Part shown: piece after piece, positions 1 to 10,527 of the stretch | How the letters are laid out: the number at the start of each line of letters is the position of its first letter | Position numbering within the stretch: the first letter of the stretch is position 1 | NCBI RefSeq assembly: GCF_030272615.1 | Contig: NC_081414.1 | Location: 910,537,009 to 910,601,008 of the forward strand | Length of the DNA: 64,000 bases | Reading direction: 5' to 3' | Source of the DNA: Cryptomeria japonica | Taxonomy: Eukaryota > Streptophyta > Pinopsida > Cupressales > Cupressaceae | Made by a program: the position numbers and the translations under genes | The notes under the pieces: generated by a model | The model's input: only the letters and a program-made list of their open reading frames with translations | Database searches by the model: none | Told to the model about the DNA's origin: nothing

Positions 1-111
1 CATACATAAGCAACTTTAAGACGCCATATGATTCCTTCACTACATATGGGCAAATTGTTCACCGATTAGCAACAGTATGCCAGGATAGAGTTGGAGATTA
101 GCAACTAGACT

Positions 112-363
112 AGGGATTTGCAAGAACTTCAACTGGTTCTACTACCCAGACTGCAAATACTTCAGAAGTGCTATCTCAATTTGGATGCCTTAACAGTCAC
201 TCAAGAGATGAGTACCTTAGATGCCATGGAAGAATAGGTATCCTAGATGCAAATGGAAAGTGAGGTTGCTACCTCATTACTTGAGTCATGGTCATTATCC
301 ATGAAGACCTTTATGCAAGATTTTAAATTGCTATTTGATAAGTTTCACTCATTATTATCATAA
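112..363 (+). pseudogene. C-terminal remnant of an accessory ORF of element A
   Basis: One frame stays open for about 83 codons to a TAA at 361, apart from two TAG codons near 232-243. The translation is Leu/Gln/Met/Ser-rich and looks helical (for example TSLLESWSLSMKTF). I do not recognise a family. Its position just before the polypurine tracts and 3' LTR, and its heptad-like composition, match the end of the long accessory gene of element B (10528-13908), so it is probably the tail of an analogous protein. Both stops fit CAG-to-TAG change. Function unknown. Confidence 0.45.
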
Positions 364-626
364 ACATTTATTATTTTAATGATAATGAGAAACAGGGGTT
401 ATTTTGCAGTACTTGGTCATTGTTGGCAAAGGGGGAGTAGTATTTAGTATTTAAAATTTTGATGAATGTTATGTATAATTTCATGTTATCTCTTTAAGGG
501 AGTTGTATACATTTTATTTTCTACAAAAGGGATAGTGTATATGCTTAAGGGGAGTAATTTTTATTATGGCATATTTTGTTGTAAAACACTTAGATGTCAA
601 AATTTTCCTAAGTGTTGCCATCAATG

Positions 627-640
627 CCAAAGGGGGAGAT
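627..640 (+). promoter_or_regulatory. Polypurine tract of element A
   Basis: GCCAAAGGGGGAGAT lies immediately before the LTR start TGTTGG. In LTR retrotransposons this tract primes plus-strand DNA synthesis. Similar tracts at about 428 (AAAGGGGGAG) and 545 (AAGGGGAG) are extra copies upstream. Confidence 0.85.
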
Positions 641-1618
641 TGTTGGCATTTTTGATGATGATGTTGTGATTGCCATTGATGGACACAGACTTGCTTTGAG
701 ATCACTTTTTGTATGTATAAGTTATACTCAACCGGTATTTGTCCCAACTGGTATTATGTATTATAGTCTTTAGACTATCGGTGTTTTGAAGAAAGTGTTT
801 ACCAATCTCAAGTGGTAAGAAGACCATAAGTGGGATGAAGACCTCAAGCGGTTTGAGGATCTCAAGTGGTACGAAGGAACTAAATCAGTAGTTATCATTT
901 TTCCCAGTCTTCATTTTGGCAAACCAATAATCGGTAAATTGTATGAACTGGTATTACTCTGTGATGAGTTACCAACCGGTATTTTTGTGATGAGTTATTA
1001 TCCACCAACACTTTGGCGGTGATTTTGTGTTGTGTTACCAAATGTGTCTAGATGCACTGAACCTAGGAACTTGCAATGTAATCCTATTAGACTGACATGA
1101 AATTAGATTCCTTTATAAGGACATCATGTCTAAGGTTTTAGGAGTTGTTAGGGTTTTAGGTGGTTGATGAGGTTTTTTGTATGTGTGATCATAGAAGATA
1201 AGATTAGGTCTGTGTGAAGAAATAGAGTGTGGAGATATTGACCTGAAGTAATGCTGAAATGCATTAACAAGGTAGTCTTTCATAGGACTTATCTCCTAAC
1301 AAAGATCTAGATTCCTAACAGGATCTGTTTTGGTGAAGAACACTGTAAGACCTTAACTGGTCTGGTTTCTATTCTACAGATAGTTACTTGTGAGTTTCAG
1401 CTCACCGTGGTTTTTCCCATTTGGGTTTCCACGTCAAAACCTCTTGTGTTATGGTGATTGTTCTCTTTTGGGTGAATGCCTTATTTGTTGTTTGGTTTGC
1501 ATTTGTCTTAACCGGTTTGTTAGTAAATATGTTATACCAGTTGACTGCTAAACTGTTTAAGTGTTTGAGTTCAGTATTTTTTGGTATACTAATTCACCCC
1601 CCCTCTTAGTATTCATCA
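641..1618 (+). repeat. 3' LTR of copia element A
   Basis: About 978 bp. It begins TGTTGGCATT after the polypurine tract and ends ATTCATCA, next to AGAAC where the gypsy frame resumes. Near the 3' end it holds the module shared with the other copia LTRs here: a short stem GTGAG/CTCAC at 1390-1405, then a GTGGTTTTTCCC-type run, then a C-run before the end. The exact 3' boundary rests on the resumption of the gypsy reading frame. Confidence 0.8.
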
Positions 1619-2137
1619 AGAACAACTTGGAAAACACCAATTGGTTTTACACCTTTTGAGATGGTTTATGGAAAAGTAACAATGATGCCTATTGAATTTG
1701 AGCATAAAACTCTGAAGACAATTTTGCAATTAAATATGACATTATCTGAAGCACAAAAGGAATGTATTTAGTAATTGAATGCTCTAGATGAATGGAGGAA
1801 AATTGTTGTCTAGCAGACAAAACTGATCCAAAATTAGAGAGCAAAGTGGAATGATAAATATATCAAAGAAAATAAGTTCAAAGTCGGTGATTGGGCACTA
1901 TTGTATGACTCCAGATATAAAGAGACTATGGGGAAGCTGCAAACTAGATGGTTAGGACCATATGAGATAGAAGAAGTTTTCAATAATGGAGTTGTACGTT
2001 TGACCATAATTGACCCTGTTTGGTTTAAGCTTTTGGCAAATGGTCACCGATTGCATCTATATCATAAGCCGGCCACTAAAGAGGAGTTCTTGCAGCAATT
2101 TTCCCAAAAGGATGAAACAAGTTCCTGCAGCAACTGA
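1619..2137 (+). pseudogene. Ty3/gypsy pol fragment: integrase C-terminal region
   Basis: A single frame from the codons R-T-T-W at 1619 runs to a TGA at 2135-2137. It encodes the end of a gypsy integrase: PIGFTPFEMVYG, then a helical stretch, then KVGDWALLYDSRYKE and a GPY/F-type segment LQTRWLGPYEIEEVFNNG, which forms the chromodomain-like C-terminal fold in this family. Four in-frame stops (TAG 1769, TAA 1772, TAG 1811, TAG 1835) interrupt it. All sit where a Gln would fit, so each is explained by C-to-T change of CAG or CAA. The rest of pol is missing to the left, where copia A inserted. Integrase joins element cDNA to the host chromosome; this copy is dead. Confidence 0.88.
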
Positions 2138-3041
2138 TCAAGCTCCTACTGCAATTGAGAAAGTAATAAAGGTAAGATTCCTACAGCCACTGTAGTGAAC
2201 ATTTTTGTTGCTTCATCATAAATATTTCCATGTCTTATGGGAATATTCTTCTCCATAAATAAAATTCCATCCACATCATTCCATCCCATCTTCTTATCTA
2301 TCATTTCACTTCATTTCGCCATCATTTTTGTACGACTGCAAGTATGTACATATTGTATTTTATTTTGATTACACATTTATTATTTCATTATGATTTTGCC
2401 TTTCTAAATCCATGTACAATCCCTGAAATCTCGTCAGCTTGTGTGGACACGTGCTAGGTTATGTTGGGGGGGTGCTTTATGGTTCGATTTCCAAAGTTAG
2501 TGATTATTTGTCCTTTTCGGTGCTTAGAATTGATTGCTTGCCATCATTGTTTTAACAAGATATTTTGCCACCAATTGGATACACTAATACATTTGGACTA
2601 GATTTTTGACTGAGGTTTTCGATAGAGAAGGTATATTGTGGCCAGATTTGATTTTTTTTTTGAAAAAATGCTTGTATTTGTCATAATTCCAACGGAAATT
2701 ACCCATTTGGTTTCGACGAAGAAGGCATTAGCAATGAGAATTTTCTTTTTTCAAAAAAGTGCTCGAGTTCATCATAATTCCGATGACAGCGGCCATTACA
2801 AAATAAAAAAAGAGGTGGGGAATTCCTTTGTGAATTGAAATCCCGCGTAGGCGTCTGTGGCGACTTCAACCCCCAAGAACATCAAACCTGCATTGAAGGC
2901 GATCCCACGTAGGAGGTAGATTCAAATTGCCCTAGTTTTTAATTTCATGTTGCAAAAAATATACATGTGGTGGTTAATTGTCCTAGTTTAATCTCGTAAA
3001 ACCATAGAACTATGATTGAGGAGTGAGTGTTCAATTTTGTA
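2138..3041. other. Non-coding stretch after the gypsy fragment
   Basis: No supported gene. The first 80 bases resemble the gypsy 3' tail (a TTCCTGCAGCAACTG-like phrase that recurs around 2110-2195). The remainder is AT-rich with two homopolymer runs near 2650 and 2750. I cannot place an LTR boundary here. Confidence 0.5.
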
Positions 3042-3803
3042 TCAGAAATCCCTTCCTCCTGTATACGCGTGTGTTGATTGTTCACATGAGATCACATCTC
3101 TTTGCGGCATCATATCAAACAATTCATGAGCCTTGTCCATGTTTCCACATTTTGCATTCATGTCAAGCAGGGCATTTGCAAGTACAACACCTAACAAAAT
3201 TCCTCTATCCATTATGCTTTGATGGATGTCCATACCCTGTTCCAAAGCTCCCATTTTTGCACAGGCAGGGAGGATGCTGGCAAAGGTTTTGGAATTTGGC
3301 TTTATGCCTTCCAATTTCATTTGCTTGAAAGTGTCTAAAGCCTTTTCGACAAATCCATTTTGTGCATATCTAGCAATCATTGCAGTCCACAAGACAACAT
3401 TTCTTTCAGGCATTCTATCAAATAGTTCACGTGCCTTGTCTATGCTTCCACATTTTGCATACATGTCTACCAAGGCAGTTACAACTACAACATCTGACAA
3501 AATTTCTCTATCCTTTATGCTTCGATGAATGTCCATACCCTGTTCCAAATCTCCCATTTTGGCACAAGCATGGAGGATAGTAGCAATGGTCATGGAATTT
3601 GGCTTTACACCTGCCGATTGCATTTGCTTGAAAGTTTCTAAAGCCTTCTCAACAAATCCATTTTGTGCAGTTGCAACTACATCTGACAAAATTCCTCTAT
3701 CTTTTATGCTTTGATGGATGTCCATTTTGGCACAGGCTGGGAGTAGGTTGGCAAACGTAACTAAAGAAATGCAATGATCAGCTCCAAAGACATCAAACCA
3801 CTA
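3042..3803 (-). pseudogene. PPR protein gene fragment (PLS-type), broken
   Basis: The minus-strand frame from about 3803 down to 3042 encodes tandem pentatricopeptide repeats; the ATG-initiated part is 227 residues from 3725. Motifs include VTALVDMYAKCGSIDKAREL, FDRMPERNVVLWTAMI, YAQNGFVEKAL and ACAKMGALEQGMDIHQ. PPR proteins of this class bind organellar RNA in plastids or mitochondria, usually for editing or processing. Real family members have ten or more motifs, a transit peptide and often E/DYW ends, none of which is present. Internal deletions are visible: one joins ACAKM directly to DIHQ, losing about 7 residues, and another joins SDVV to ATAQNGFVEKAL, losing most of one repeat. The 3' end leaves the PPR pattern after PQRDVIS. 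No in-frame ATG precedes the first repeat. Confidence 0.85.
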
Positions 3804-5185
3804 CTAACAAAACCAAGAGTCTAAAATATGATAGGGAATAGTGTGAGCTGTCCTGAAATAAAATATTTTAGTACATGAGTTACTAAATGCACACAAATAA
3901 GTGAATTTGATATTCAAAACTATCTACAATGAATTCAATTCTTGTCCATTAGTCATTTTATGTTTGCAATAAGCATCTTTCTTTGTTTTTCTTAATCTTT
4001 ATTCATAGTTATGTGCATATTTCACATTCTATAATTAGGAAAGTAATTGCTATGGCTGAACACTAGCATGATGTTTGTGTTGTGGTATAGATGCGTAGAA
4101 ACATAATTATGGGATTGTTATATTATAGAGATCATAAATCTAGATATCGCATATTAGTTATAGCTCTTCTTGGATTGAGTCTAAAGTTGACATACAGTCA
4201 TAAAGCCATTATTAGCAGATCTATCCATTTCTAGTAAAGACAATTGAGAAAGTCATTTTGATATTGAGAGTTTCTTATCTGTTTACCTATTGATCATTAT
4301 TAAGCCATAATATTTAGGTCTATTTATCTCTCTTGCAAAACCTCTGTAAGTGTCCTAGATTGTCCCTACTACTCACTCTTCAATTTGGAAAAATGGAGTT
4401 CTAAAGATTTGTTGTACAAGATGGTGTTGAACGTATCAACAAGGCTAGCATGGAAGGCATGTTCAAGCTTCCACTTGTACAACTTACAACAAATGATTTG
4501 TTGATAGAAGAAATTCTTGAAATAGGGATACAATCAAAAGACAAGTAAGTACATACAAACCTCCTCAGTTGAAAGTAAAATTTGTGTATAAAAAGAGTAC
4601 ATTGAATCCCAATCCATAAACACAATAGAGATATCGATGGAGACTTAATTGGATGTAGCATGTCGCACCAAAGTTGTTAGAGTATGCTAAGCTAGTACTT
4701 AATGTTTTGTAAAGCCACATTAGTATTTTACCCAGATCATTATCTACCAAAACTAACTATAGTAATCCTTTTGAGGATCAATTTCATGGTGCTAGATCTT
4801 CATTTAGTTCCACTTCTTGTTGGAGAAAATAACAGTTATTTCTTGAGGTAGATGAATATCCCATCAACAAAGGACAAGACCCTTTCTAGAATATAACAAA
4901 TTCTACTCTAACAAAAGATCATGGGGGTTTCACTAGAGATATTGAATAAGAGATAGACTTCTACTGCTGCATTAAAAGCATTGGTATGTTCTTCATTTAT
5001 TGATGTAAACTCTTTGTGACACCACCACAACCAACAAAGGTGTAAAAAGTTGTTTGTGATGCATGGATTTTTAGGATTGTCCTTTGAGAAAATAGAATTA
5101 AAGTATGGAAGCAGGATCTACTAGCTCCTAAGGGAAAGACCATGTCAAACAATAATTTCTATTTTCTTGCCTGTGAAGAAAGACC
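3804..5185. other. AT-rich stretch with little coding signal
   Basis: No gene I can name. A 46-codon coding-like run lies at 4405-4545 (listed separately). The rest is AT-rich and full of stops on both strands. It must hold the left end of the CACTA element that begins somewhere before 5186, but I found no convincing CACTA terminus. Confidence 0.5.
4405..4545 (+). pseudogene. Short coding-like remnant, family not recognised
   Basis: After an early stop at 4402 the frame stays open for 46 codons to a TAA at 4543. It has protein-like composition (VERINKASMEGMFKLPLVQL, then a leucine- and isoleucine-rich helix). No upstream or downstream extension was found. It could be an eroded piece of a retroelement gag or host exon, or chance. 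Low confidence. Confidence 0.25.
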
Positions 5186-7427
5186 ATGTTAGACAATATC
5201 AACGAACAACAAAATAAGGAGACAATTGCTAGATTGTGGTCTAACTTGAAAAGAAAAGGTGATGGAAAATGTTATTGTCCATGCAAAATTTGTAAGGAGT
5301 TAAAGACTAGAAGACTTCTAATCAAAACAGTGAAGAAACATTGTAGGCTGCATGGTCACATTGAAGGTGGACATGATTATCATCCATTGGTAAGTTTTTC
5401 ATTATATTGTTTTGACAATTTATATACATAATAAATCACGTGATGATGAGATCACGATCACAGTTTATTTATGTATATCAATTTTATATAGGTCAAGCAC
5501 CCCAGAGCACATGGTATGGATCAACACAACCCTGAGAATATGGTTTTCAAAGTGGACGAACATGGAGGTGTGAATATCGAAGTTGAAGATAATGATCCCA
5601 TGGAAGATGACGATCATGAGCCAGAAAACAAAATTGAAGATGATGGTACAAATACATTGATCCATGACTCATTTAGTACTCGTGCAGCTAATTATGATGA
5701 TGAAGATGACCTTGATGTTGTTCATGATGTCCCTCTACTTGAGAAGGCATCTGAGGCCCTTTATGAAGGCTCGCAGGCAACTCTTCTCTCCACTGTATTG
5801 TTGTTGGTGAACTTGAAGGTTATGAATGGTTTATCCAACATAACAATGTCACGTATGTTAAGGCATGTCATATATGTCATAATAAACTCTGAATCATGTT
5901 GTACCATTAATATTATTTATTATAACAAATTATATTTTGTTGCTGTAGATTGATAGGTGAGTTTTTGTTACCACCATCAAATATTCTACCTCGCTCATAC
6001 CGAGAATTATTTGTCGTTATGAAAGATATTGGAATGGAGTATCAATCAATAGATGCTTGTCACAATGATCATATTATATATCACAAACAACATGAATTTC
6101 GAACTGAATGCCCTGAATGTCATATCAGTAGATATTGAACAGATCAAATAACAAAAAGGGTTCCTCGCAAGGTTCTTCGCTATATTCCCATTATTGCACG
6201 TATGCAATGATTATTCAAGTGCACTATCTTGGCACAATTTATGGATTACCATGCACGCAATAGAAGTCGAGATGACATTATTCGAATGCCTGCGGATGGT
6301 TCAGCATTTATGGACATACAGGAAAAGTGGCCACACTTTAAAGAAGAACCTCGTAATCTCAGGCTTTCATTGGTAGCAGACGGTGTCAATCCATTTGGAG
6401 AGATGAGATCTGTTTACTCAGTGTGACCTGTTTTTGTTATCAACAATAACATTCCACCATGGATGTCAATAAAGAGGGAGCACATAATGTTGGCAATGAT
6501 TGTTCTAGGTATTTTATCATTTAAATATAGTAGTCTAAATTTAATTATAAATATTGCAGTAAAATGGTCATAATAATTATGTAATATTTTTGTTCATTCG
6601 ATTAGATAAGTACCAAGTTAAAGATATGAATGTATATATCGAGCCTCTTATCGATGAGTTGCTAGAGTTATGGAATGGTGTCACTATGTATGATGTCTCT
6701 AGACCAATAGGACAAAGACAATTTCAATTCCATGCGATGCTTCTATGGACAATACAGGATGCCCCAGGGCTAACACATTTTTGTGGTATGTTATAGTGTT
6801 TAAGTTGTGCATGAACATTATAATTCAATAAATTATCATATTTAATCCAATTATACATTATCTTGTAGGTCTTCAAACAAAGGGAAAATTTGCATGTCCT
6901 GTTTGTGGTCCAAAGATGAAATCTCATCATTCAAAAAGTTTAGGAAAGCAGGTGTTTGATGAGTATAGGCACTTTCTCCACAAAAATCTTAAGTATCGAA
7001 ATACTAAAAAACATCTTTTCAATGGGAAAGAAGGGAATACATCAAAGCCACAGAGAATGACACCTCACCTGTGGAAGTTGGAAAATAATAGAATTAATCG
7101 TCAAGGTAATGCCATTCCATCTATTGGTTTGTCATAAAACATCTTTTCTATTTTGTTTTGTCTACTGATGATGTGATTGATGATCATGAAGGTCATGAAG
7201 GCATAAATGACCACCTTCCTAAGGGAATAAAAAGTTATCCACGACAATTTAGTAGATTGCCCTACTACAAGCAGTTACAAATTGTTCATTTGTTTGATAG
7301 TATGCATATTGGAAAGAATATAATAGAGACAACATGGAAAATATTGGATGGAAGGCGTGACAAAGAAAAAAATGTCAAAATACATCAAAGCCATGAAGAA
7401 TGACACCTCACCTGTGGAAGTTGGAAT
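5186..7427 (+). pseudogene. TNP2-like CACTA transposase, N-terminal and central part, broken
   Basis: The pieces follow the usual TNP2 order. 5186-5395 is the transposase-associated Cys-rich head (KCYCPCKICKELKTRRLLI). 5516-5810 is an acidic linker. 5950-6135 carries LPRSYRELF and the CPECHISRY zinc-like motif. 6229-6520 carries DGSAFMDIQEKWPHF, DPRN-like EEPRNLRLSLVADGVNPFG and INNNIPPWM. 6600-6786 carries YIEPLIDELLELWNGV. 6869-7110 carries KFACPVCGPK and KHLFNGKEGN. 7158-7370 carries LPYYKQLQIVHLFDSMHIGK. Likely introns separate some pieces, for example 6787-6868 (GTATG...TTGTAG). TNP2 cuts and rejoins the element ends. Frame breaks and a TGA at 6424 disable it, and the region beyond the MHIGK motif is lost at the 7428 insertion. 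Confidence 0.85.
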
Positions 7428-8578
7428 TGTTACTACTTATCAAGTTGCCATTAGTTTTTATAATCAAAGTCATACTATATACTCTAGTCGGTTAACACTA
7501 CTGAATCATGCAGTCGATATACACAGAGAAGTCAGTATGCACAGTCTAGTCAGTTACAGAAGAAAGTAGTCACAGAACGTAGTATACACCAAGATATCTA
7601 TCGAGTATCTTTTTATGTCTACCGAGCAGCAAAGATGACACACCGAGTTGATATACACCAAGTGAAATGTGTTACTAGATTCATTGAACCTAGACTTGCA
7701 TATGAAAACATGTTACAAGATCGAGGCACATCTAATCGTTATCACATTGGAAATTGCACTAGAAGATTGTGTATGATTTTGAGATCAATCTAACCAATGA
7801 AACATTTTGTATAGTTATTCATCCGATAAATCGTGTTTGTAAGATCAAAGCAATGAATTGGATCATCGTCTTAAGAGATCTATTTATATAGCATGAGTTA
7901 AGGGTGTGTGCATGAGTGTAAGAAGACTGTTACAGAGACACAGAGGTCACCGAGAAGGTTTTCAAAGAACAGTCGAAGAACAGAGTAAACAGAAGGGTTT
8001 ACCAAGTTACTATATGGGTTACCGAGGTATGCTATAAGCAAGATAATCTATTCTGAGCACATAGAATCTACTATAACATTTCAGATGTAAAGTTGTAGAT
8101 ATTTGTAATGATTTTATTGTAATATTGTGAAGTTGAAAGAGAAACCTTTAATAGGGTAAAAGACTCTAATCAAGTCTATAAATTGTAAAGCCTCTAACCA
8201 GGCACAACATTTAGAATAAGTGTTGTAAAATCCTTTAGCAAGGTAGATCTAACAGATCTTGTTACTCCTAATAGGGTAAGCTATCAAAAATAGCTAATAT
8301 GTAGCTCTAACCGAGCACTCTTTATTATTGCAGTAGTGAAGTTGTGGGTGCCATCCCCACTATAGTTTTTCTCTCTAACCAAGAGTTTCTACGTAACCAA
8401 AATATATGTGTTATGGAGTGAATCATGTATGATTGTTATCTATTTGTTTTAGCTTTATTTTATGTTACTGCACTATTCGGTATATGCATAACAATAAAGT
8501 TATTATTCAAGAAAAGTTTTGGAGTACTGATTCACCCCTCCCCTCTCAGTACATTAGCTTTCCATATTGGGCCTAACA
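7428..8578 (+). repeat. 5' LTR of element B
   Basis: About 1151 bp, from TGTTACTACT after the TNP2 flank to CCTAACA two bases before the primer site. It shows the shared copia 3' module: stem GTGGG/CCCAC at 8344-8360 and a C-run before the end (TTCACCCCTCCCCTCTCAGT). No second copy survives in the window. Confidence 0.8.
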
Positions 8579-8580
8579 AT

Positions 8581-8593
8581 TGGTATCAGAGCC
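8581..8593 (+). promoter_or_regulatory. Primer binding site of element B
   Basis: TGGTATCAGAGCC, two bases after the LTR end, matches the 3' end of plant initiator Met-tRNA, the usual primer for copia minus-strand synthesis. Confidence 0.9.
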
Positions 8594-8640
8594 TTAATCT
8601 TGGAAAAGGGTTTAACTGCCTAAAGAGAAAGATCTTATCA

Positions 8641-9985
8641 ATGGAAGGCTACAAACAATCTTGGAGGATTGTGTATCTACAAGAAGAGCTGGATTATGCT
8701 AATCAAGTGATTGCAGACATGCAAAGGCAAATGCAAAAATCTCTGAAAGTAAGAAGAAGATTATCTGATGATTTGAAGGACTCTCAAGAGTTAGTGGAAC
8801 AAATTGAGACATCATCTGAGAATAGTATATCTGAAGAGACTGAAGAAATAATTGAATTATTGAAAGAAAAGAACAAAGCACTGGCTGATCAACTAAAAGT
8901 AATGAAAAGAGAACATGAACATTTCAGCACACAAATGACTGAAAATCTAGATGCATTAAGGACAACTAAGAATAAAGCAAGAGATCTAGAAAGAGAGAAA
9001 CAACAACTTGAACTCTTAGTATCTAATAAAAATGATGAAATCATAAGGTTGACTGGGATTCAACAAAATATGAGAGATCAACTAGGTTATACACATCATG
9101 AAGCAATGTTGAAGAATGATGAAAATCAAGCATTGAAACTTGAAGTATCAAGGTTGACCGATGAACTTGAAATAGAGAAGAAATCCAAAGAAACACTGAA
9201 GAAGAGTTATGAAGCATCAAAGATGTTGGATGAGCAATTGAATACAAGAAGACCCAATAGAGATGCAGGACTCGGTTACAAAGGAAAAGACTCTACTGAG
9301 AAAGGAATTCATATTACCGAGAGAGGAGAATCATCAAAGCAAGCTGGAAACAAGAATAACATCAAAAGAAAGAAGCCTATTTGCTACTACTGTGGAAATC
9401 AAGGTCATACTGCCAACATGTGCCAAATCAGAAAAGGTAAGCAACCGAATGCCACTAAGTCCAATGGTTATTGTTACAATTGCAATAAATATGGTCACAC
9501 ATCTAATCAATGTAAGACAAAGTCTGTTAACAATTATTAGAAGGAAAAATTCAAAGGGTTTTGGCAATAGATATGGACATAGTACTGAGAAGTGCTGGCT
9601 TAAGCAAAAGAACTACATGTGTACTGCACACCAAGCAAACACTAGAGGTTACCGAACTTATACAGATCCTTACCGACAATATGCAGTAGTACCATGGGAT
9701 TACAATACAAGGATATGGTGTGAATGTTGTGGAAGACATGGACATATTAGTGCTAATTGTTTTATAAGGTTTGGAATTAACAACCGAAGATCATGGAGAA
9801 ATCCTAGTATGGCATGTTTTCATTGTCACAAAGTTGGACACTTGGCTGGAGATTGCAGAGATCAACCTAGAAAAGACACTGAAGAAATAAAAGAAAAATT
9901 AAAGATGACTTGGGAAAAGAAGGAAGTTGTGTCAAATAAAGAAAGCACCTTACCTACCAAGTTAGGTGCACCTATTCCAAATTAA
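8641..9985 (+). pseudogene. Gag-like coiled-coil protein with five zinc knuckles, frameshifted
   Basis: The ATG at 8641 is the first after the primer site and opens 299 codons to a TAG at 9538. Residues about 15-215 are a long Glu/Lys/Leu/Gln coiled coil. Two CX2CX4HX4C knuckles follow near residues 248 (CYYCGNQGHTANMC) and 277 (CYNCNKYGHTSNQC). The same protein evidently continued in the +1 frame to 9985, where a knuckle that has lost its first two Cys (NRYGHSTEKC) is followed by two intact ones (CECCGRHGHISANC, CFHCHKVGHLAGDC). Retroviral-type Gag proteins package element RNA with such knuckles. The usual copia Gag domain (UBN2 type) is not visible here; the coiled coil takes its place. One frameshift near 9535 breaks the gene. 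Confidence 0.7.
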
Positions 9986-10527
9986 TCAGTAAAGGTATTA
10001 AGGGACTGCATTCTCTGAAGGTTAAAATCATAACAGTTCCTATTCTATTATGTACTAAATTCAAAATCTGCATAGTTAAGATGCATTAGTAAGTTTGAAA
10101 TTCTATCAAAAGTACTTTACAGGAAACCTGTCAAGTCGGTGAATATAGGAAGCCTGTCAAGTTGGTAAATGAAGGAAATTTGCTTACTCGGTTAAAACAA
10201 AAAAAAGAGAGTAAATCGGTTAAAGGTGAACCGAGTGCATTTAATGTTTTTTACCTAACCCGCACGGAGCCCGATAAGGTATTTTGTGTACTTAAAAGCA
10301 TTTTCACGGTCATTTTCATTCACCAAGTTTTCGAAAGAGTGGAACAAAGTGATTCCAAGGCGATCAAACCTCATTCAAAGTGAATTCAAGGTATTTACAT
10401 CAAATCTCAACATATTGTTAAGCTGGTTTACCGATCTTGTTGCCATTATTTGCTAAGTATAAAGCGTCTGTCGTTTGAAATTCTGAAACCCTAAGGACTC
10501 TTTACTAGTTTTTACTTGAAATCTTAA

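Larger units (their letters stand above)
1..1618 (+). mobile_element. Ty1/copia-type LTR retrotransposon A, 3' end only
   Basis: This is the 3' part of a copia-type element whose 5' half lies outside the window. It contains the tail of an accessory reading frame (112-363), three GGGGGAG-type purine tracts (around 428, 545 and 627) and a 3' LTR that starts TGTTGGCATT directly after the last tract. The flank at 1619 resumes a Ty3/gypsy integrase reading frame, so A inserted into a gypsy element. Repeated polypurine tracts between the last gene and the LTR are a known trait of the Sirevirus branch of copia. That placement is inference, because no RT is visible for A. Confidence 0.8.

Noticed and set aside
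3785-3800. CCACTACTAAC as a CACTA transposon left end
   Set aside because: No matching inverted end was found near 17900-18300, and the site overlaps the upstream edge of the PPR fragment.
8425-8640. ATG at 8425 as start of the element B gag-like gene
   Set aside because: It lies in the LTR, upstream of the primer binding site; 8641 is the first ATG of the internal region in frame.
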